Of a stretch of DNA of 64,000 nucleotides, positions 1 through 8,641 are shown piece by piece. This DNA is from Actinomyces slackii (GTDB lineage Bacteria > Actinomycetota > Actinomycetes > Actinomycetales > Actinomycetaceae). The stretch spans positions 1,240,001 through 1,304,000 of the forward strand of contig NZ_LR134363.1 of the NCBI RefSeq assembly GCF_900637295.1, read 5' to 3'. A model generated the notes under the pieces. It was not told the DNA's origin and searched no databases. It saw only the letters and a list, made by a program, of their open reading frames with translations. Made by a program: the position numbers and the translations under genes. Position 1 is the first letter of the stretch, and every line of letters begins with the position of its first letter.

Positions 1-270
1 CCCGTCGGGAGAGGTTGTTAAGCCGTTCTGATTCAGATGAACAATCCCTCTCCGGGCGCTCTCGATCTCGTCTGCCAACTGGGCTAGACGGTCGCAGTTG
101 GCGCTCACGCTCCCATTGAAAGAGCTGATGTCGCTAAGATTGTACTTCCCTGCTGTCGATTCATATTTGCGGTGAATCGCACTTCTGGCAGATCTCGTTT
201 CCTGGATGAATAAAGTGAGGCGTTCGATTTCACTTTTTAGTCTATCGGGATTGAGTTTGAATTTTGCCAT
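1..270 (-). CDS. Small helical protein of unknown function, runs off the left edge
   Basis: The reading frame opens with ATG at 270 behind a good ribosome binding site (CAGGAG, about 6 bases upstream) and stays open to base 1, so at least 90 codons are visible and the C-terminus is missing. The product starts MAKFKLNPDRLKSEIERLTL, is rich in Lys, Glu, Arg and Ser and looks all-helical, with no signal peptide, membrane segment or Cys. It lies 67 bases downstream of a similar small gene on the same strand. The size, helical make-up and pairing recall the small WXG/LXG-associated proteins encoded beside type VII secretion effectors, but I see no diagnostic motif, so this is a guess. The DNA is clearly less GC-rich than the rest of the window, which suggests transfer. 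Confidence 0.6.
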   Translation of the reverse strand, partial: MAKFKLNPDRLKSEIERLTLFIQETRSARSAIHRKYESTAGKYNLSDISSFNGSVSANCDRLAQLADEIESARRGIVHLNQNGLTTSPDG

Positions 271-337
271 GACATGCTCCTGTGGTTCTGGTTTTCTTGG
301 CGATCGAACGTGTAGTTGTTTTGTGACTTCGTGTCTA

Positions 338-592
338 TTAGCGGAACTTCTCTCGCTCCGATTTCAATGTTCTCAAAAATGATGTGAATACGCTGGAGGT
401 GCTCCTTATCCTGGTTCTCGCCGCTGTGGCCATGCTGTCGGCTAGGGGAGCCTTCCATACCATCTCGTGATTGATGTATTTCCAGTAAAAATCCAGTTTG
501 TCAGAACTAGCGTCGGAGAAGCCGATCTCGTCGTTCTTCGCGCTCACGTAGTCGATCAGCTCCGTCAGTGCTTCGTACTCCGGTTTCGACAT
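338..592 (-). CDS. Small helical protein of unknown function
   Basis: An 84-residue protein starting MSKPEYEALTELIDYV. I chose ATG 592 because AGGAGG sits 5 bases upstream on the minus strand; the frame stays open further upstream but that extension lacks a binding site. The protein has an acidic N-terminal half, a Trp-containing middle (FYWKYINHEMVW, roughly residues 35-46) and a basic C-terminal helix. There is no signal peptide or membrane segment. It is followed after 67 bases by another small helical gene on the same strand, so the two probably form an operon continuing past the left edge. Pairs of 80-100 residue helical proteins with a central Trp are typical of type VII secretion partner proteins. 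That assignment is inference only. Base composition is lower in GC than the flanking genes. Confidence 0.55.
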   Translation of the reverse strand: MSKPEYEALTELIDYVSAKNDEIGFSDASSDKLDFYWKYINHEMVWKAPLADSMATAARTRIRSTSSVFTSFLRTLKSEREKFR

Positions 593-1186
593 GGCATCCT
601 CCTGTCTCGTGGTCAGCGTCCATGCCCTCACAACTCAGGCTATTTCTCAGGCTAGATCTATAGACCCGCCTGGTCCACGGGGAGCGTGACCTGGGCCGAA
701 CTCACCGGGGAGTACTGCCCGGCGAACAGCGCAGAGCGGCCAGAGCTCGGCTCGCGCACAGAGCCAGGTCCCGCCCACCTGGGCGCGCAGGACACACATG
801 CCGAACACCCAGAGCAGGCCGAGCATGTCCGGTTACTCAGCCCGTGCCCCCTGCGGCTCCGGGGCACAGGGCGCGCAGAGTGAGAAGGCGTGGGGCACGG
901 AAAACGCGGATTGCGAAGCGCCGGGAGCGCCGACCTTCCTTCATCCACCCCGATCTCCCGTATTGCCCGTGCCCCCACGCTGCGGCGCGGGGGCACAGAG
1001 CGCGGGGTGTGCAAGGCGGCGCGGGGCCCGGCTGCACGGCCGCCGGGCACGGCCCGCCGGGAACAAGCCGCCGGGCACGGCCCGCCGGGAACAAGCCGCC
1101 GGGCACGGCCCGCCGGGAACAAGCCGCCGGGCACGGCCCGCCGGGAACAAGCCGCCGGGCACGGGCCGCCGGGCACGGCCCGCAGC
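593..1186. other. Gene-free gap with a 28-bp minisatellite
   Basis: No reading frame here has a credible start or codon pattern; the long frames on both strands are by-products of GC content. The segment marks a switch from the lower-GC left edge to normal high-GC DNA near 660. Its right part holds the tandem repeat listed separately. No clear terminator for the peptide transporter gene is visible. Confidence 0.6.
1041..1180. repeat. Tandem repeat, 28-bp period, about five units
   Basis: The word GGGAACAAGCCGCCGGGCAC recurs with an exact 28-base spacing: the internal GAACAAG occurs at 1061, 1089, 1117 and 1145, and a degenerate unit follows. Copies are virtually identical, so the array is young. 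It sits immediately downstream of the peptide transporter stop codon and within the region where its transcript would end. Confidence 0.85.
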
Positions 1187-2725
1187 TCAGCCCTCGACGT
1201 CGGCCATGAGGCGCTGGGTCCAGGGGGCGACGGCGTAGAGCGCCACCGCCATGAGCACGGTGATCGCCCCCAGGCCGTAGTAGTAGGCGGAGTCCCCAAT
1301 CCCGCCGGTGCGCTCGATGACCACGGCGGCCACGCCCTGGCCGGTGGAGACCGCCAGGAACCACAGGGCCATCGCCTGGGAGGCGAAGGCCTTGGGGGCC
1401 AGCGCCGTCGTGGTCGCCAGGCCCACAGGGGACAGGAACAGCTCACCCACCGTCTGGAAGGCGAAGACCACCACCAGGAACCACCAGGGCGCCAGCACCG
1501 CCCCGCCCGGCCACGCGGAGAAGCCAAATCCCATCATGAGCGCGGACAGGCCGATGATGAGCACCGCCGTGGCGAACTTGACCACGGTGGAGGGGAAGCG
1601 CCCCGCGCGGCGGGTGAAGAGCCAGCCAATGACAGGGGCCAGGATGACCACCGTGGCCGGGTTGACGGACTGGTAGGACTCGGCGCTGAAGGACCAGCCG
1701 AAGAACGGCGTCGTGCCATCGGTGTGGGACAGGGCGAAGGTCGCCATCTTGCCCGAGGCCTGCTCGAAGATCATCCAGAACAGCACGGCCCCGATCCACA
1801 GCGAGATGTAGGCCCGCACATGGGTGCGCTCAGTGGCGGTGACCTTGGAGGAGCGGAGCATGACCGCGAAATAGGCGATCGAGGCCCCCGTGGAGATGAG
1901 GAAGAGCGCATAGGCGATGGCCGAGGCCATCGTCCCGGTCACGGCGTAGAGCAGGCCCACGAGCACCACCGCCGCCACCACGGCCGCCGCCGACCCCAGC
2001 AGCAGACGACGGCGATCATCGCGCGCCAGCGGGTTGGGGATCTCGAAGGCGAAGGAGGAGAGCTTGCGGCGCCCGTAGACGAAGGCCACCAGCGCCAGCG
2101 CCATGCCCACGGCCGCCGCCGCGAAGCCCGCGTGATAGCCGTAGGCGGCCCGCAGCCACCCGGTGACCAGGGGAGAGAAGAAGGAGCCGATGTTGATCGA
2201 CATGTAGAACAGCTGGAAACCGGCGTCGCGCCGCGGATCACCGGTGTCGTACAGGCCGCCGACGATGGTGGAGAGATTGGGCTTGACGAAGCCTGTCCCC
2301 ACGGCCACCAGGGCGATGCCGATCCACGACAGCAGGCCGGTGGGGCCCGCCAGGCACAGGTGGCCGGCCATGATGACCACGCCGCCGTACAGCGCTGAGG
2401 ACCAGGGGCCGATGATGCGATCGGCGAAGATCCCTCCGGGGATGGCCAGCAGGTAGACGGCGGCCCCATAGGCCGCCAGGATCACCTGCCCGGTGTTCTC
2501 ATCAATCCCCATTCCGCCGCGCGCCACGGTATCGGTGATGAAGTAGAGCAGGATGGCGCGCATCCCGTAGTAGGAGAAGCGCTCCCACATCTCCACATTG
2601 AGCATCCAGGGCAGGCCCCTGGGGTGGCCGAGTATGCCGCGGTCCTCCACCGACGGCGAGGTGCGCAGCCTGTCCGGCCTCCAGCGCGAGAGCGTTGGGG
2701 ATGGTGAGGCTGATTCGGCTGGCAT
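1187..2725 (-). CDS. POT-family proton-dependent oligopeptide transporter
   Basis: A 512-residue inner-membrane protein of the POT/PTR2 branch of the major facilitator superfamily, which imports di- and tripeptides with protons. The family signature ExxER is present as E45-MW-E48-R49 followed by FSYYGMRAIL in the first membrane helix. The remainder is alternating hydrophobic segments consistent with 12-14 helices, and length matches the family. Start ATG 2725 follows GGAAAGGA on the minus strand with normal spacing. An N-terminal extension of about 40 hydrophilic residues precedes helix 1. It is separated from lldD by a 14-bp minisatellite, so it probably has its own promoter. The exact peptide range cannot be read from sequence. 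Confidence 0.9.
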   Translation of the reverse strand: MPAESASPSPTLSRWRPDRLRTSPSVEDRGILGHPRGLPWMLNVEMWERFSYYGMRAILLYFITDTVARGGMGIDENTGQVILAAYGAAVYLLAIPGGIFADRIIGPWSSALYGGVVIMAGHLCLAGPTGLLSWIGIALVAVGTGFVKPNLSTIVGGLYDTGDPRRDAGFQLFYMSINIGSFFSPLVTGWLRAAYGYHAGFAAAAVGMALALVAFVYGRRKLSSFAFEIPNPLARDDRRRLLLGSAAAVVAAVVLVGLLYAVTGTMASAIAYALFLISTGASIAYFAVMLRSSKVTATERTHVRAYISLWIGAVLFWMIFEQASGKMATFALSHTDGTTPFFGWSFSAESYQSVNPATVVILAPVIGWLFTRRAGRFPSTVVKFATAVLIIGLSALMMGFGFSAWPGGAVLAPWWFLVVVFAFQTVGELFLSPVGLATTTALAPKAFASQAMALWFLAVSTGQGVAAVVIERTGGIGDSAYYYGLGAITVLMAVALYAVAPWTQRLMADVEG

Positions 2726-3038
2726 ATGGCGTCCTTTCCGGGGAGGGTGGACCGCGCGCAGGCAGCCCGCGACGACGGAGTTGAGCCTAGCGCTCCGGCA
2801 TCCGGCGTCGCGTGGGAATGGGTCGCCGTCCCCGTCCCCGTATCCCCGAGCCGGGCGCGATGCCGCGATCAGGCGCCGCCGCCCGACGGCGCTCCAGGGC
2901 GCCCGCCCCAGGGCGCCGGCCCCAGGGCGCCCGCTCCAGGGCGCCGGCCCCAGGGCGCCCGCTCCAGGGCGCCGGCCCCAGGGCGCCGGCCCCAGGGCGC
3001 CGGCCCCAGGGCGCTCGCCCCGGAGCCGGCGGTGCGCC
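2726..3038. other. Intergenic gap between lldD and the peptide transporter gene
   Basis: Both neighbours are on the minus strand. The lldD-proximal part is filled by the 14-bp tandem array at 2894-3019, and only about 170 bases next to the transporter start are ordinary sequence that could hold its promoter. I see no convincing -10/-35 pair and no gene. Confidence 0.6.
2894..3019. repeat. Tandem repeat, 14-bp period, nine units
   Basis: Nine consecutive 14-base units of the form CCAGGGCGCCGGCC, varying mainly at the last four bases (CGCC, GGCC or CGCT). The array starts 20 bases past the lldD stop codon. Each unit carries a GGCGCC palindrome, so the transcript could fold into many alternative hairpins. 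It may act as a transcript end for lldD, but no experimental sign is available in the sequence. Confidence 0.9.
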
Positions 3039-4304
3039 TCAGCGCTCCAGATCGGCTGCCGCGCGCACTTCGGGGCGAACCGGTACCAGCCGGGTCAGTT
3101 GGGTGACATGACGGGGCTCGAGCTCGTCGAGGCTGGCCACCCCCAGCAGCTTCATGGTGCGCACCACCTGATCGGAGAGGATCTCGATGGCGCGGTCCAC
3201 CCCGGCGCGGCCCCCGGCCATGAGGCCGTACAGGTAGGCGCGGCCCACCAGGGAGAATTTCGCTCCCAGCGCGGCGGCGGCGATGATGTCCTGGCCGTGC
3301 ATGATCCCGGTGTCGATCATGACGGTGGTGTCCCGGCCGACCTCCCGCAGGACCTCCGGCAGGAGGCGGAAGGGGATGGGGGCCCGGTCCATCTGGCGCC
3401 CGCCGTGGTTGGACAGCAGGATCCCGTCCACCCCCAGGTCCACCAGGCGCTTGGAGTCCGCCACGTTCTGGACCCCCTTGATGATGATCCTGCCCTTCCA
3501 CAGGGAGCGGATCACCGCCAGGTCCTCGTCGGAGATCGTGGGATCCATGGCGCTGTCCAGCAGCTCTCCCACAGTCCCTCCCGTGGAGGACAGGGAGGCG
3601 AACTCCAGCTTGGGCGTGGTCAGGAAGTCGAACCACCATCGCGGGTACATAGCGGTGTTGAGCACCGTGGAGGCGGTGATCTGCGGCGGGATGGAGAAGC
3701 CATTGCGCTTATCGCGCAGGCGCGCCCCGGCCGTGGGCACATCCACGGTGAACATGAGGGTGTCGAAGCCCGCGGCAGCGGCCCGCTCCACCAGACCGTA
3801 GGAGATCTCGCGCTCGCGCATGACATAGAGCTGGAACCAGTTGCGCCCGCGCGGGTTGGCGGCGGCCACATCCTCCATGGATGTGGTGCCCAGGGTGGAC
3901 AGGGTGAAGGGGATGCCCGCCGCCCCGGCCGCCCCGGCCCCGGCCGTCTCGCCCTCGGTGCGCATGAGGCGGGTGAAGCCGGTCGGGGCGATGCCGAAGG
4001 GCATGGCCGAGGGGCCGCCCAGGATCTGGCAGGAGGTGTTCACATCGGGGGCCGGGCGAAGGATGTCGGGGTGCCACTCGATGTCGCGGAAGGCCTGCCT
4101 GGCCCGGCGCAGGGAGATCTCCTCATCGGCGGAGCCATCGGTGTAGTCGAAGGCGGCTGCCGGGGTGTTGCGCTTGGCCAGCGCGCGCAGGTCCCAGATC
4201 GTCTGGGCGGCGGCCAGACGTCGTCGGCGGCCGTTGAGATCAGGGGCCTTGAATTGGAGAAGCTCGAAGATCTCGCTGGGCTTGGGGATCTGACGCGTGA
4301 CCAT
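3039..4304 (-). CDS. lldD: FMN-dependent L-lactate dehydrogenase
   Basis: A 421-residue alpha-hydroxy acid dehydrogenase that oxidises L-lactate to pyruvate and passes electrons to the membrane quinone pool. The active-site signature SNHGGRQMD contains the catalytic His at 300. FMN-binding segments are visible near residues 104-110 (GIAPTGF), 157-160 (FQLY) and 348-356. In the phosphate-binding loop DTGIMHGQD (331-339) Met replaces the more usual Arg, a variant I recall from actinobacterial LldD proteins. I chose ATG 4304, preceded by GAGG, over an upstream in-frame ATG at 4427 because homologues start here and a promoter lies at 4403-4431. It lies downstream of the lutABC genes on the same strand, giving a second route for lactate oxidation. 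Confidence 0.93.
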   Translation of the reverse strand: MVTRQIPKPSEIFELLQFKAPDLNGRRRRLAAAQTIWDLRALAKRNTPAAAFDYTDGSADEEISLRRARQAFRDIEWHPDILRPAPDVNTSCQILGGPSAMPFGIAPTGFTRLMRTEGETAGAGAAGAAGIPFTLSTLGTTSMEDVAAANPRGRNWFQLYVMREREISYGLVERAAAAGFDTLMFTVDVPTAGARLRDKRNGFSIPPQITASTVLNTAMYPRWWFDFLTTPKLEFASLSSTGGTVGELLDSAMDPTISDEDLAVIRSLWKGRIIIKGVQNVADSKRLVDLGVDGILLSNHGGRQMDRAPIPFRLLPEVLREVGRDTTVMIDTGIMHGQDIIAAAALGAKFSLVGRAYLYGLMAGGRAGVDRAIEILSDQVVRTMKLLGVASLDELEPRHVTQLTRLVPVRPEVRAAADLER

Positions 4305-4402
4305 GGATACCTCGACTGTGAGATGAGCGGGCCCCACGGGGCCCGTGCCGGACGCCGGTGCCGGATGAAGCGGGTCAGCCGCCGCCCGATCAGGACAGCA
4401 GA

Positions 4403-4431
4403 ATCCTATGGGACGTAAGTCATGCAAGCAA
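4403..4431 (-). promoter_or_regulatory. Predicted lldD promoter
   Basis: On the minus strand there is a -35 box TTGCTT (4426-4431), a 17-base spacer and a -10 box TAGGAT (4403-4408), about 100 bases upstream of the lldD start. The upstream flank reads TTAGGTTTACC, which overlaps the -35 and resembles the left half of a DtxR/IdeR iron box. The right half does not match well, so iron control is only a possibility. Confidence 0.55.
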
Positions 4432-4505
4432 GGTAAACCTAAGCATACTGCGCCGCATCGGCAGCTCGGTCCGGTCGGTGTTGGTGGTGAGTGGGGGTGG
4501 GGCGA

Positions 4506-5078
4506 TCAGAGCGTTCGGCGCATGACGCAGCGGGGGTGGCCGGCGCCGGTCGCCTCTGTCATGCCGATCTTGGTGAAGCCGGCCTTCTCAAAGAGGGCTC
4601 GTGTGCCCAGGAAGGCCATGGTCGTGTCGATGCGCTTATCTGTGTCCGGCGGGTAGGTCTCCACTGCCGGGGCGCCCTGCTGGGCGGCATAGGCCACCGC
4701 CCCGTTGATCACCTGCAGCGCATAGCCCTTCCGGCGGAACCCGCGGCTGCGGACCACCACGCAGATGATCGCCCATACGCCTACGTCATCGATGCGCCGA
4801 ATAAGCCTGGATGCCTCGAGCCTGGGGATCGCGGAGCGAGGCCCGATGGCGCACCAGGCAACGGGAACGCCGTCGTCATAGCCGATGACGCCAGGGCCGG
4901 GATCTCGATGGCACAGTGCGAGCAGGGCGTCCTCGCGCGTGTCACCGAGCTCGCGCATCTGGGCGGCCGTGAGCCGATGGGACAAGCACCAGCAGTGGGT
5001 GGCCCTCCGGTTGGGATTCGCGACGGTGGCGAAGTCGTCGAAGTTCTCAGGCGAGAGGGGGCGAATCTCGAAGGGCAT
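4506..5078 (-). CDS. GNAT-family N-acetyltransferase
   Basis: A 190-residue protein with the GNAT fold. The acetyl-CoA pyrophosphate loop is seen as RGFRRKGYA (about residues 111-119), preceded by the beta strand VWAIICVVV and followed by a helix and a C-terminal ALFEKAGFTKIG strand typical of the family. The substrate is not predictable. The N-terminal part contains a conserved-looking NRRATHCWCLSHR segment found in some uncharacterised GNAT proteins. It starts only 15 bases after the lutC stop codon, so it is probably the last gene of the lut operon, with lldD then expressed from its own promoter. Its role in lactate metabolism, if any, is unknown. Confidence 0.85.
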   Translation of the reverse strand: MPFEIRPLSPENFDDFATVANPNRRATHCWCLSHRLTAAQMRELGDTREDALLALCHRDPGPGVIGYDDGVPVAWCAIGPRSAIPRLEASRLIRRIDDVGVWAIICVVVRSRGFRRKGYALQVINGAVAYAAQQGAPAVETYPPDTDKRIDTTMAFLGTRALFEKAGFTKIGMTEATGAGHPRCVMRRTL

Positions 5079-5093
5079 GGAATCACCCGATGC

Positions 5094-5744
5094 TCAGTGG
5101 GCGATGACGACGCCCAGATTGCGCGGCCCGTGCACGCCGTTGACGCGCACCAGCTCGATGTCGCTCGTGGCCGAGGGCCCCGAGATCCACGTCATCGGCC
5201 GAGTGGGGTGGAGCCCCATGACATCGACGGCCTGGGGGACCGTCGGCACCACGGACTCGCGCTCCAGGACCACCACGTGGCGGTCGGGGATCAGGGAGAT
5301 CGCCCGGCGCCCCTGATCGGGCTCGCCGTCCAGGACGATCGTGCCCGAGATCGAGATGCCCAGGCGCGAGCAGGTCAGCACGGCGTCGGCCTCATCGAGG
5401 CGCAGCGTGGCGATGGGGGCCTCGCGCGAGTCCTCCCACAGCTCGCGCCCACCGCGCCCGGCGGCCTCCTTGTACTCCTGGGGCAGTCCGTCGGGCACGA
5501 CGACGATGCGCGCCGGCCCCAGCAGCGCGTCGATCGCGTCGAGCACCTCGGCCTGCGTGGGCGCCAGGGACACCGCGGCCGAGTAGTCCTCGAGCTTGTC
5601 GACCATCTCCTCGATCACCGGCGCTGAGCCCGGCGCCTCGGTGCCCGAGCGGATGTAGTCCCGCGGGATCTCCCGCACCGGGCCACTCTGGGAGCGCGAG
5701 ATCGCATCGCGGGCCCGGGCCAGGATCGCAGTCTTGGCATCCAT
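5094..5744 (-). CDS. lutC: Lactate utilisation protein C (LUD domain)
   Basis: A 216-residue LUD-domain protein, the third part of the LutABC iron-sulfur complex that oxidises L-lactate to pyruvate. The LUD core is visible from about residue 50 to the end, with the typical DAVLTCSRLGISISGTIVLD strand-loop-strand (near 125-144) and a C-terminal SDIELVRVNGVHGP motif. No Cys ligands for clusters are expected in this subunit. ATG 5744 overlaps the lutB stop codon (TGATG), which indicates translational coupling and fixes the start against a longer upstream frame. Length and order lutA-lutB-lutC match the classical operon. Confidence 0.92.
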   Translation of the reverse strand: MDAKTAILARARDAISRSQSGPVREIPRDYIRSGTEAPGSAPVIEEMVDKLEDYSAAVSLAPTQAEVLDAIDALLGPARIVVVPDGLPQEYKEAAGRGGRELWEDSREAPIATLRLDEADAVLTCSRLGISISGTIVLDGEPDQGRRAISLIPDRHVVVLERESVVPTVPQAVDVMGLHPTRPMTWISGPSATSDIELVRVNGVHGPRNLGVVIAH

Positions 5745-7297
5745 CAGTTCTCCTCCGTCGTCGTCGAGGCGGTGGACTGGGCCGCCGAGCCGCCGCCCGG
5801 GGCCTCCGGGTGGGTGCGCCGCCACCACTGGCGGAAGGTCTCGGCCGGCGCCACCGGCAGGTCCCTGGCCCCGGTCCACAGCGAGGCCGGGAAGGGCAGG
5901 GCCCCGATCGTCCCATCCTGGCCGCCCACCAGCGCCGAGGCCTTGACCGCCTGGGAGGCGGCCGCCCACAGCTTCTCATTGGACATCACCGGCGCCGAGG
6001 CGCCCAGGGCCACATCCCAGATATCGGGCACCAGGCGGCGCTTGACATCCACTGAGCGGGCGCGCAGGTGGACCAGGATGGTGGGGATGTCGATCTTGAC
6101 CGGGCACACCTCGCCGCAGGCCCCGCACAGGGAGGAGGCGAAGGGCAGGGTGTGGACGGGATCGTCGTCGGCCAGCCCCTGGGTGAGCTGCGGGGTGAGG
6201 ATCGAGCCGATCGGCCCGGGATAGACCGAGCCGTAGGCGTGCCCACCGGTGTGCTGGTAGACGGGGCAGATGTTCATGCACGAGCCGCAGCGGATGCAGG
6301 CCAGCGCCGCCCGGCCCACCGGGTCCGCCAGGGTCTTGGTGCGCCCGTTGTCCATGAGGATGACGTGGAACTCCTGGGGCCCATCGCCCGGGGTCACGCC
6401 CGTCCACATCGAGGTGTAGGGGTTCATGCGCTCCCCGGTGGCCGAGCGCGGCAGCAGCTGGGTGAAGATCTCAACATCCTGGAAGCGCGGCACCAGCTTC
6501 TCGATGCCCATGAGGGTGATGAGGGTGTCGGGCAGGGTCAGGCACATGCGGCCATTGCCCTCGGACTCCACGATCGAGACCGTCCCGGTCTCGGCCACCC
6601 CCATATTCGTCCCCGAGACCGCCACCGAGGCGCGCAGGAACTTGTGCCGCAGGTGGGCGCGGGCCGCCGCCGTCAGCTCCTGGGGGTCATCGGTCAGGTC
6701 CGCCGGGGCGTCCTCCATCCTGTCCAGGAAGATGCCGCGCACCTCCGAGCGGTTGCGGTGGATGGCGGGCACGACGATATGGGAGGGCATGTCGTCGGCG
6801 AGCTGGACGATCATCTCGGCCAGGTCCGTCTCATGGGCGGTGATGCCCCGGTCGGCCAGGTACTCGTTGAGATTGGTCTCCTGGGTGGCCATGGACTTGA
6901 CCTTGACGACGTCGTCGACGCCCTTGGAGGCGATGATGCCGGCCACGATCCGATTGGCCTCGGCGGCGTCGCGCGCCCAGTGGACGATCCCGCCGCGGGC
7001 GGTCACATTGGCCTCGAACTGCTCCAGCAGCTCGGGCAGGCGGGAGGCCACCTCGAACTTCACGGCCTCCCCGGCGTTGCGCAGCTCCTCCCAGTCGGGC
7101 ATCTCCGCCACGCGCATGGCCCGCTTGGAGCGGATGGTGCGGGTGGCGTGGCCCAGATTGCGGCGCATCTGGGTGTTGGCCAGGGTCTTGTGGGCGCCCT
7201 GGGGGAAGGTGTGTCCCCAGCGCAGGGTGTCGGCGGGCTGCTCGACGTCGGTGCGCCAGCCGCCGGTGTGGGGCATGCCCAGGAATACCTGTGTCAT
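5744..7297 (-). CDS. lutB: Lactate utilisation iron-sulfur protein B
   Basis: A 517-residue protein with an N-terminal LUD domain (about residues 60-300) and a C-terminal ferredoxin-like domain with two cluster motifs, CIRCGSCMNICP and CGACGEVCP, each a CxxCxxCxxxCP set for a 4Fe-4S centre. It is the electron-transfer subunit of the LutABC lactate oxidase. I start at the ATG that overlaps the lutA stop codon (ATGA) and gives MTQVFLGMP; the longer open frame upstream lies inside lutA and is not used. Both Cys motifs are complete, so the protein should be functional. A low-complexity tail rich in Ser, Thr and Ala ends the protein. Confidence 0.94.
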   Translation of the reverse strand: MTQVFLGMPHTGGWRTDVEQPADTLRWGHTFPQGAHKTLANTQMRRNLGHATRTIRSKRAMRVAEMPDWEELRNAGEAVKFEVASRLPELLEQFEANVTARGGIVHWARDAAEANRIVAGIIASKGVDDVVKVKSMATQETNLNEYLADRGITAHETDLAEMIVQLADDMPSHIVVPAIHRNRSEVRGIFLDRMEDAPADLTDDPQELTAAARAHLRHKFLRASVAVSGTNMGVAETGTVSIVESEGNGRMCLTLPDTLITLMGIEKLVPRFQDVEIFTQLLPRSATGERMNPYTSMWTGVTPGDGPQEFHVILMDNGRTKTLADPVGRAALACIRCGSCMNICPVYQHTGGHAYGSVYPGPIGSILTPQLTQGLADDDPVHTLPFASSLCGACGEVCPVKIDIPTILVHLRARSVDVKRRLVPDIWDVALGASAPVMSNEKLWAAASQAVKASALVGGQDGTIGALPFPASLWTGARDLPVAPAETFRQWWRRTHPEAPGGGSAAQSTASTTTEEN

Positions 7298-8127
7298 CGT
7301 GTCACCGCCTTGCTCGTGGGCTGGGTGGGCTGGGTGGGCTGGGTCTGGCGGGGGGCGAAGGAGATATTGCCCTCGAAGGGCGCCTCCTTGGTCGAGGCCA
7401 GGATCTCCGCCAGGTGCATGATCCTCACCCCGGAGTGCACGCGGGACAGGCCCCCGCCGATATGCATGAGGCAGGAGTAGTCCCCGGCGCACAGGATCTC
7501 GGCGCGGGTGGACATGACCGCGCTCATCTTGTCCGCCAGCATCGCCGTGGAGGTCTCGGAGTTCTTCACCGAGAAGGTCCCCCCGAACCCGCAGCAGACC
7601 TCGGCGTCGGGGAGGTCGATGAGGGTCAGGCCCTCCACCGCCCGCAGCAGCCGGTAGGGGCGGTCGCCCACCCCGGCCACGCGCATGGAGTGGCAGGTGG
7701 GGTGGTAGGTGACCGTGTGGGGGAAGTAGGCGCCCACATCCTCCAGGCCCAGGACGTCGGTCAGCAGCTCGGAGAGGTCATAGGTGTGGGCGGCGATCTG
7801 CTCGACCCGCGCCGCCAGGGCGGCGTCCCCCACATGCTCGGCCACCAGCTTCTGCTCGTGGCGGGCCGCCCCCGTGCACGAGCCCGAGGGGATGACGATG
7901 GCGTCCCACTGCCCGTCGAGCACCGGGGAGAAGGTCTCGACATGGTTGCGGGTGATGCGGGCCGCATGCGCGAAGTAGCCGGTGTTGGCGTGCATCTGCC
8001 CGCAGCAGACCTGGCCCGGTGGGAAGAAGACCTCATGGCCCAGCCGCTCCAGGATGGAGACGGTGGCCTGCGCCGCCTGCGGGAACATGGTGTCCGCCAG
8101 GCAGGTCGCGAATAGTGCGATGCGCAC
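7294..8127 (-). CDS. lutA: Lactate utilisation protein A, two CCG domains
   Basis: A 277-residue protein of the LutA/YkgE family with two copies of the Cys-rich CCG domain, seen as CCGQMHANTG in the first half and CCGFGGTFSV in the second, with the matching upstream Cys residues. It is the heterodisulfide-reductase-like subunit of the lactate-oxidising complex. The start codon is GTG at 8127 behind a strong GGAGG. The last 25 residues (RQTQPTQPTQPT...) are a simple repeat caused by a 9-base GGGCTGGGT tandem in the DNA; homologues usually end before this, so the tail is probably a dispensable slippage product. It is the first gene of lutABC-GNAT. Confidence 0.93.
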   Translation of the reverse strand: MRIALFATCLADTMFPQAAQATVSILERLGHEVFFPPGQVCCGQMHANTGYFAHAARITRNHVETFSPVLDGQWDAIVIPSGSCTGAARHEQKLVAEHVGDAALAARVEQIAAHTYDLSELLTDVLGLEDVGAYFPHTVTYHPTCHSMRVAGVGDRPYRLLRAVEGLTLIDLPDAEVCCGFGGTFSVKNSETSTAMLADKMSAVMSTRAEILCAGDYSCLMHIGGGLSRVHSGVRIMHLAEILASTKEAPFEGNISFAPRQTQPTQPTQPTSKAVTR

Positions 8128-8641
8128 AATGCACCTCCGTGATGGGCGCTGAGGCGCCCTGACAGCGTCGTTGATGATGCGTTGAGGTTAAGCCCTCATT
8201 GGCACGGTGATCGAAGCGCCGGGGTGGAGATCTGATGAAGGGAGGCGTCTTCGGCGCCATCAGGCCGGATCGGGGTCGACCCGCTCCCATGGCGGGGATT
8301 GGGCCCGGCCCGAACCGACGCCGTCTTTTTCGTCAAGCGGGAATGCGGTTATCGGCGTCGGCCCGCGAGGACGCCCGCCCGAGGGCCGACGACGGCGCAC
8401 CGGGCGGCCGCCCAGCGGTGCCCCTCGGCGCCGGTTGGGCCGGGCTGGCCCGGCTGGCAGGGTTGGCAGGGTTGGCTGGGTTGGCTGGGTTGGGCCGGCC
8501 AACCCGTCCTGCCCGGCGCGCCGGGGCGGGAGAGAGCTGCTGGGGCAGAGCGTGGGCGCCCGGCCCGGCCCGTCGGGGCGCCCGGTCCGTCGGGGCGCAG
8601 GCCCCGTCCGCGCCCTGCCGGGGCGCCGGGCTCAGGCGGGC
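8128..8641. other. Gap between lctP and lutA, likely holding the lut promoter
   Basis: About 510 bases without a credible gene. The lutA-proximal 200 bases are less GC-rich and carry a possible minus-strand -10 (TAACCT near 8185-8190) but no good -35. The lctP-proximal part is GC-rich and contains a 10-bp tandem repeat and several GGGGCGCC-type short repeats. No binding site for a GntR-type lactate regulator can be asserted from sequence alone. Confidence 0.5.
8453..8497. repeat. 10-bp tandem repeat (GGGTTGGCNG type)
   Basis: Four to five consecutive decamers alternating CAGGGTTGGC and TGGGTTGGC-type units. The composition is close to the GGGCTGGGT repeat that encodes the lutA tail about 1.1 kb away. 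Confidence 0.75.

Noticed and set aside
658-2398. Long frames on both strands around the 28-bp repeat
   Set aside because: Their translated sequences are simple repeats of the minisatellite or antisense of the peptide transporter gene.
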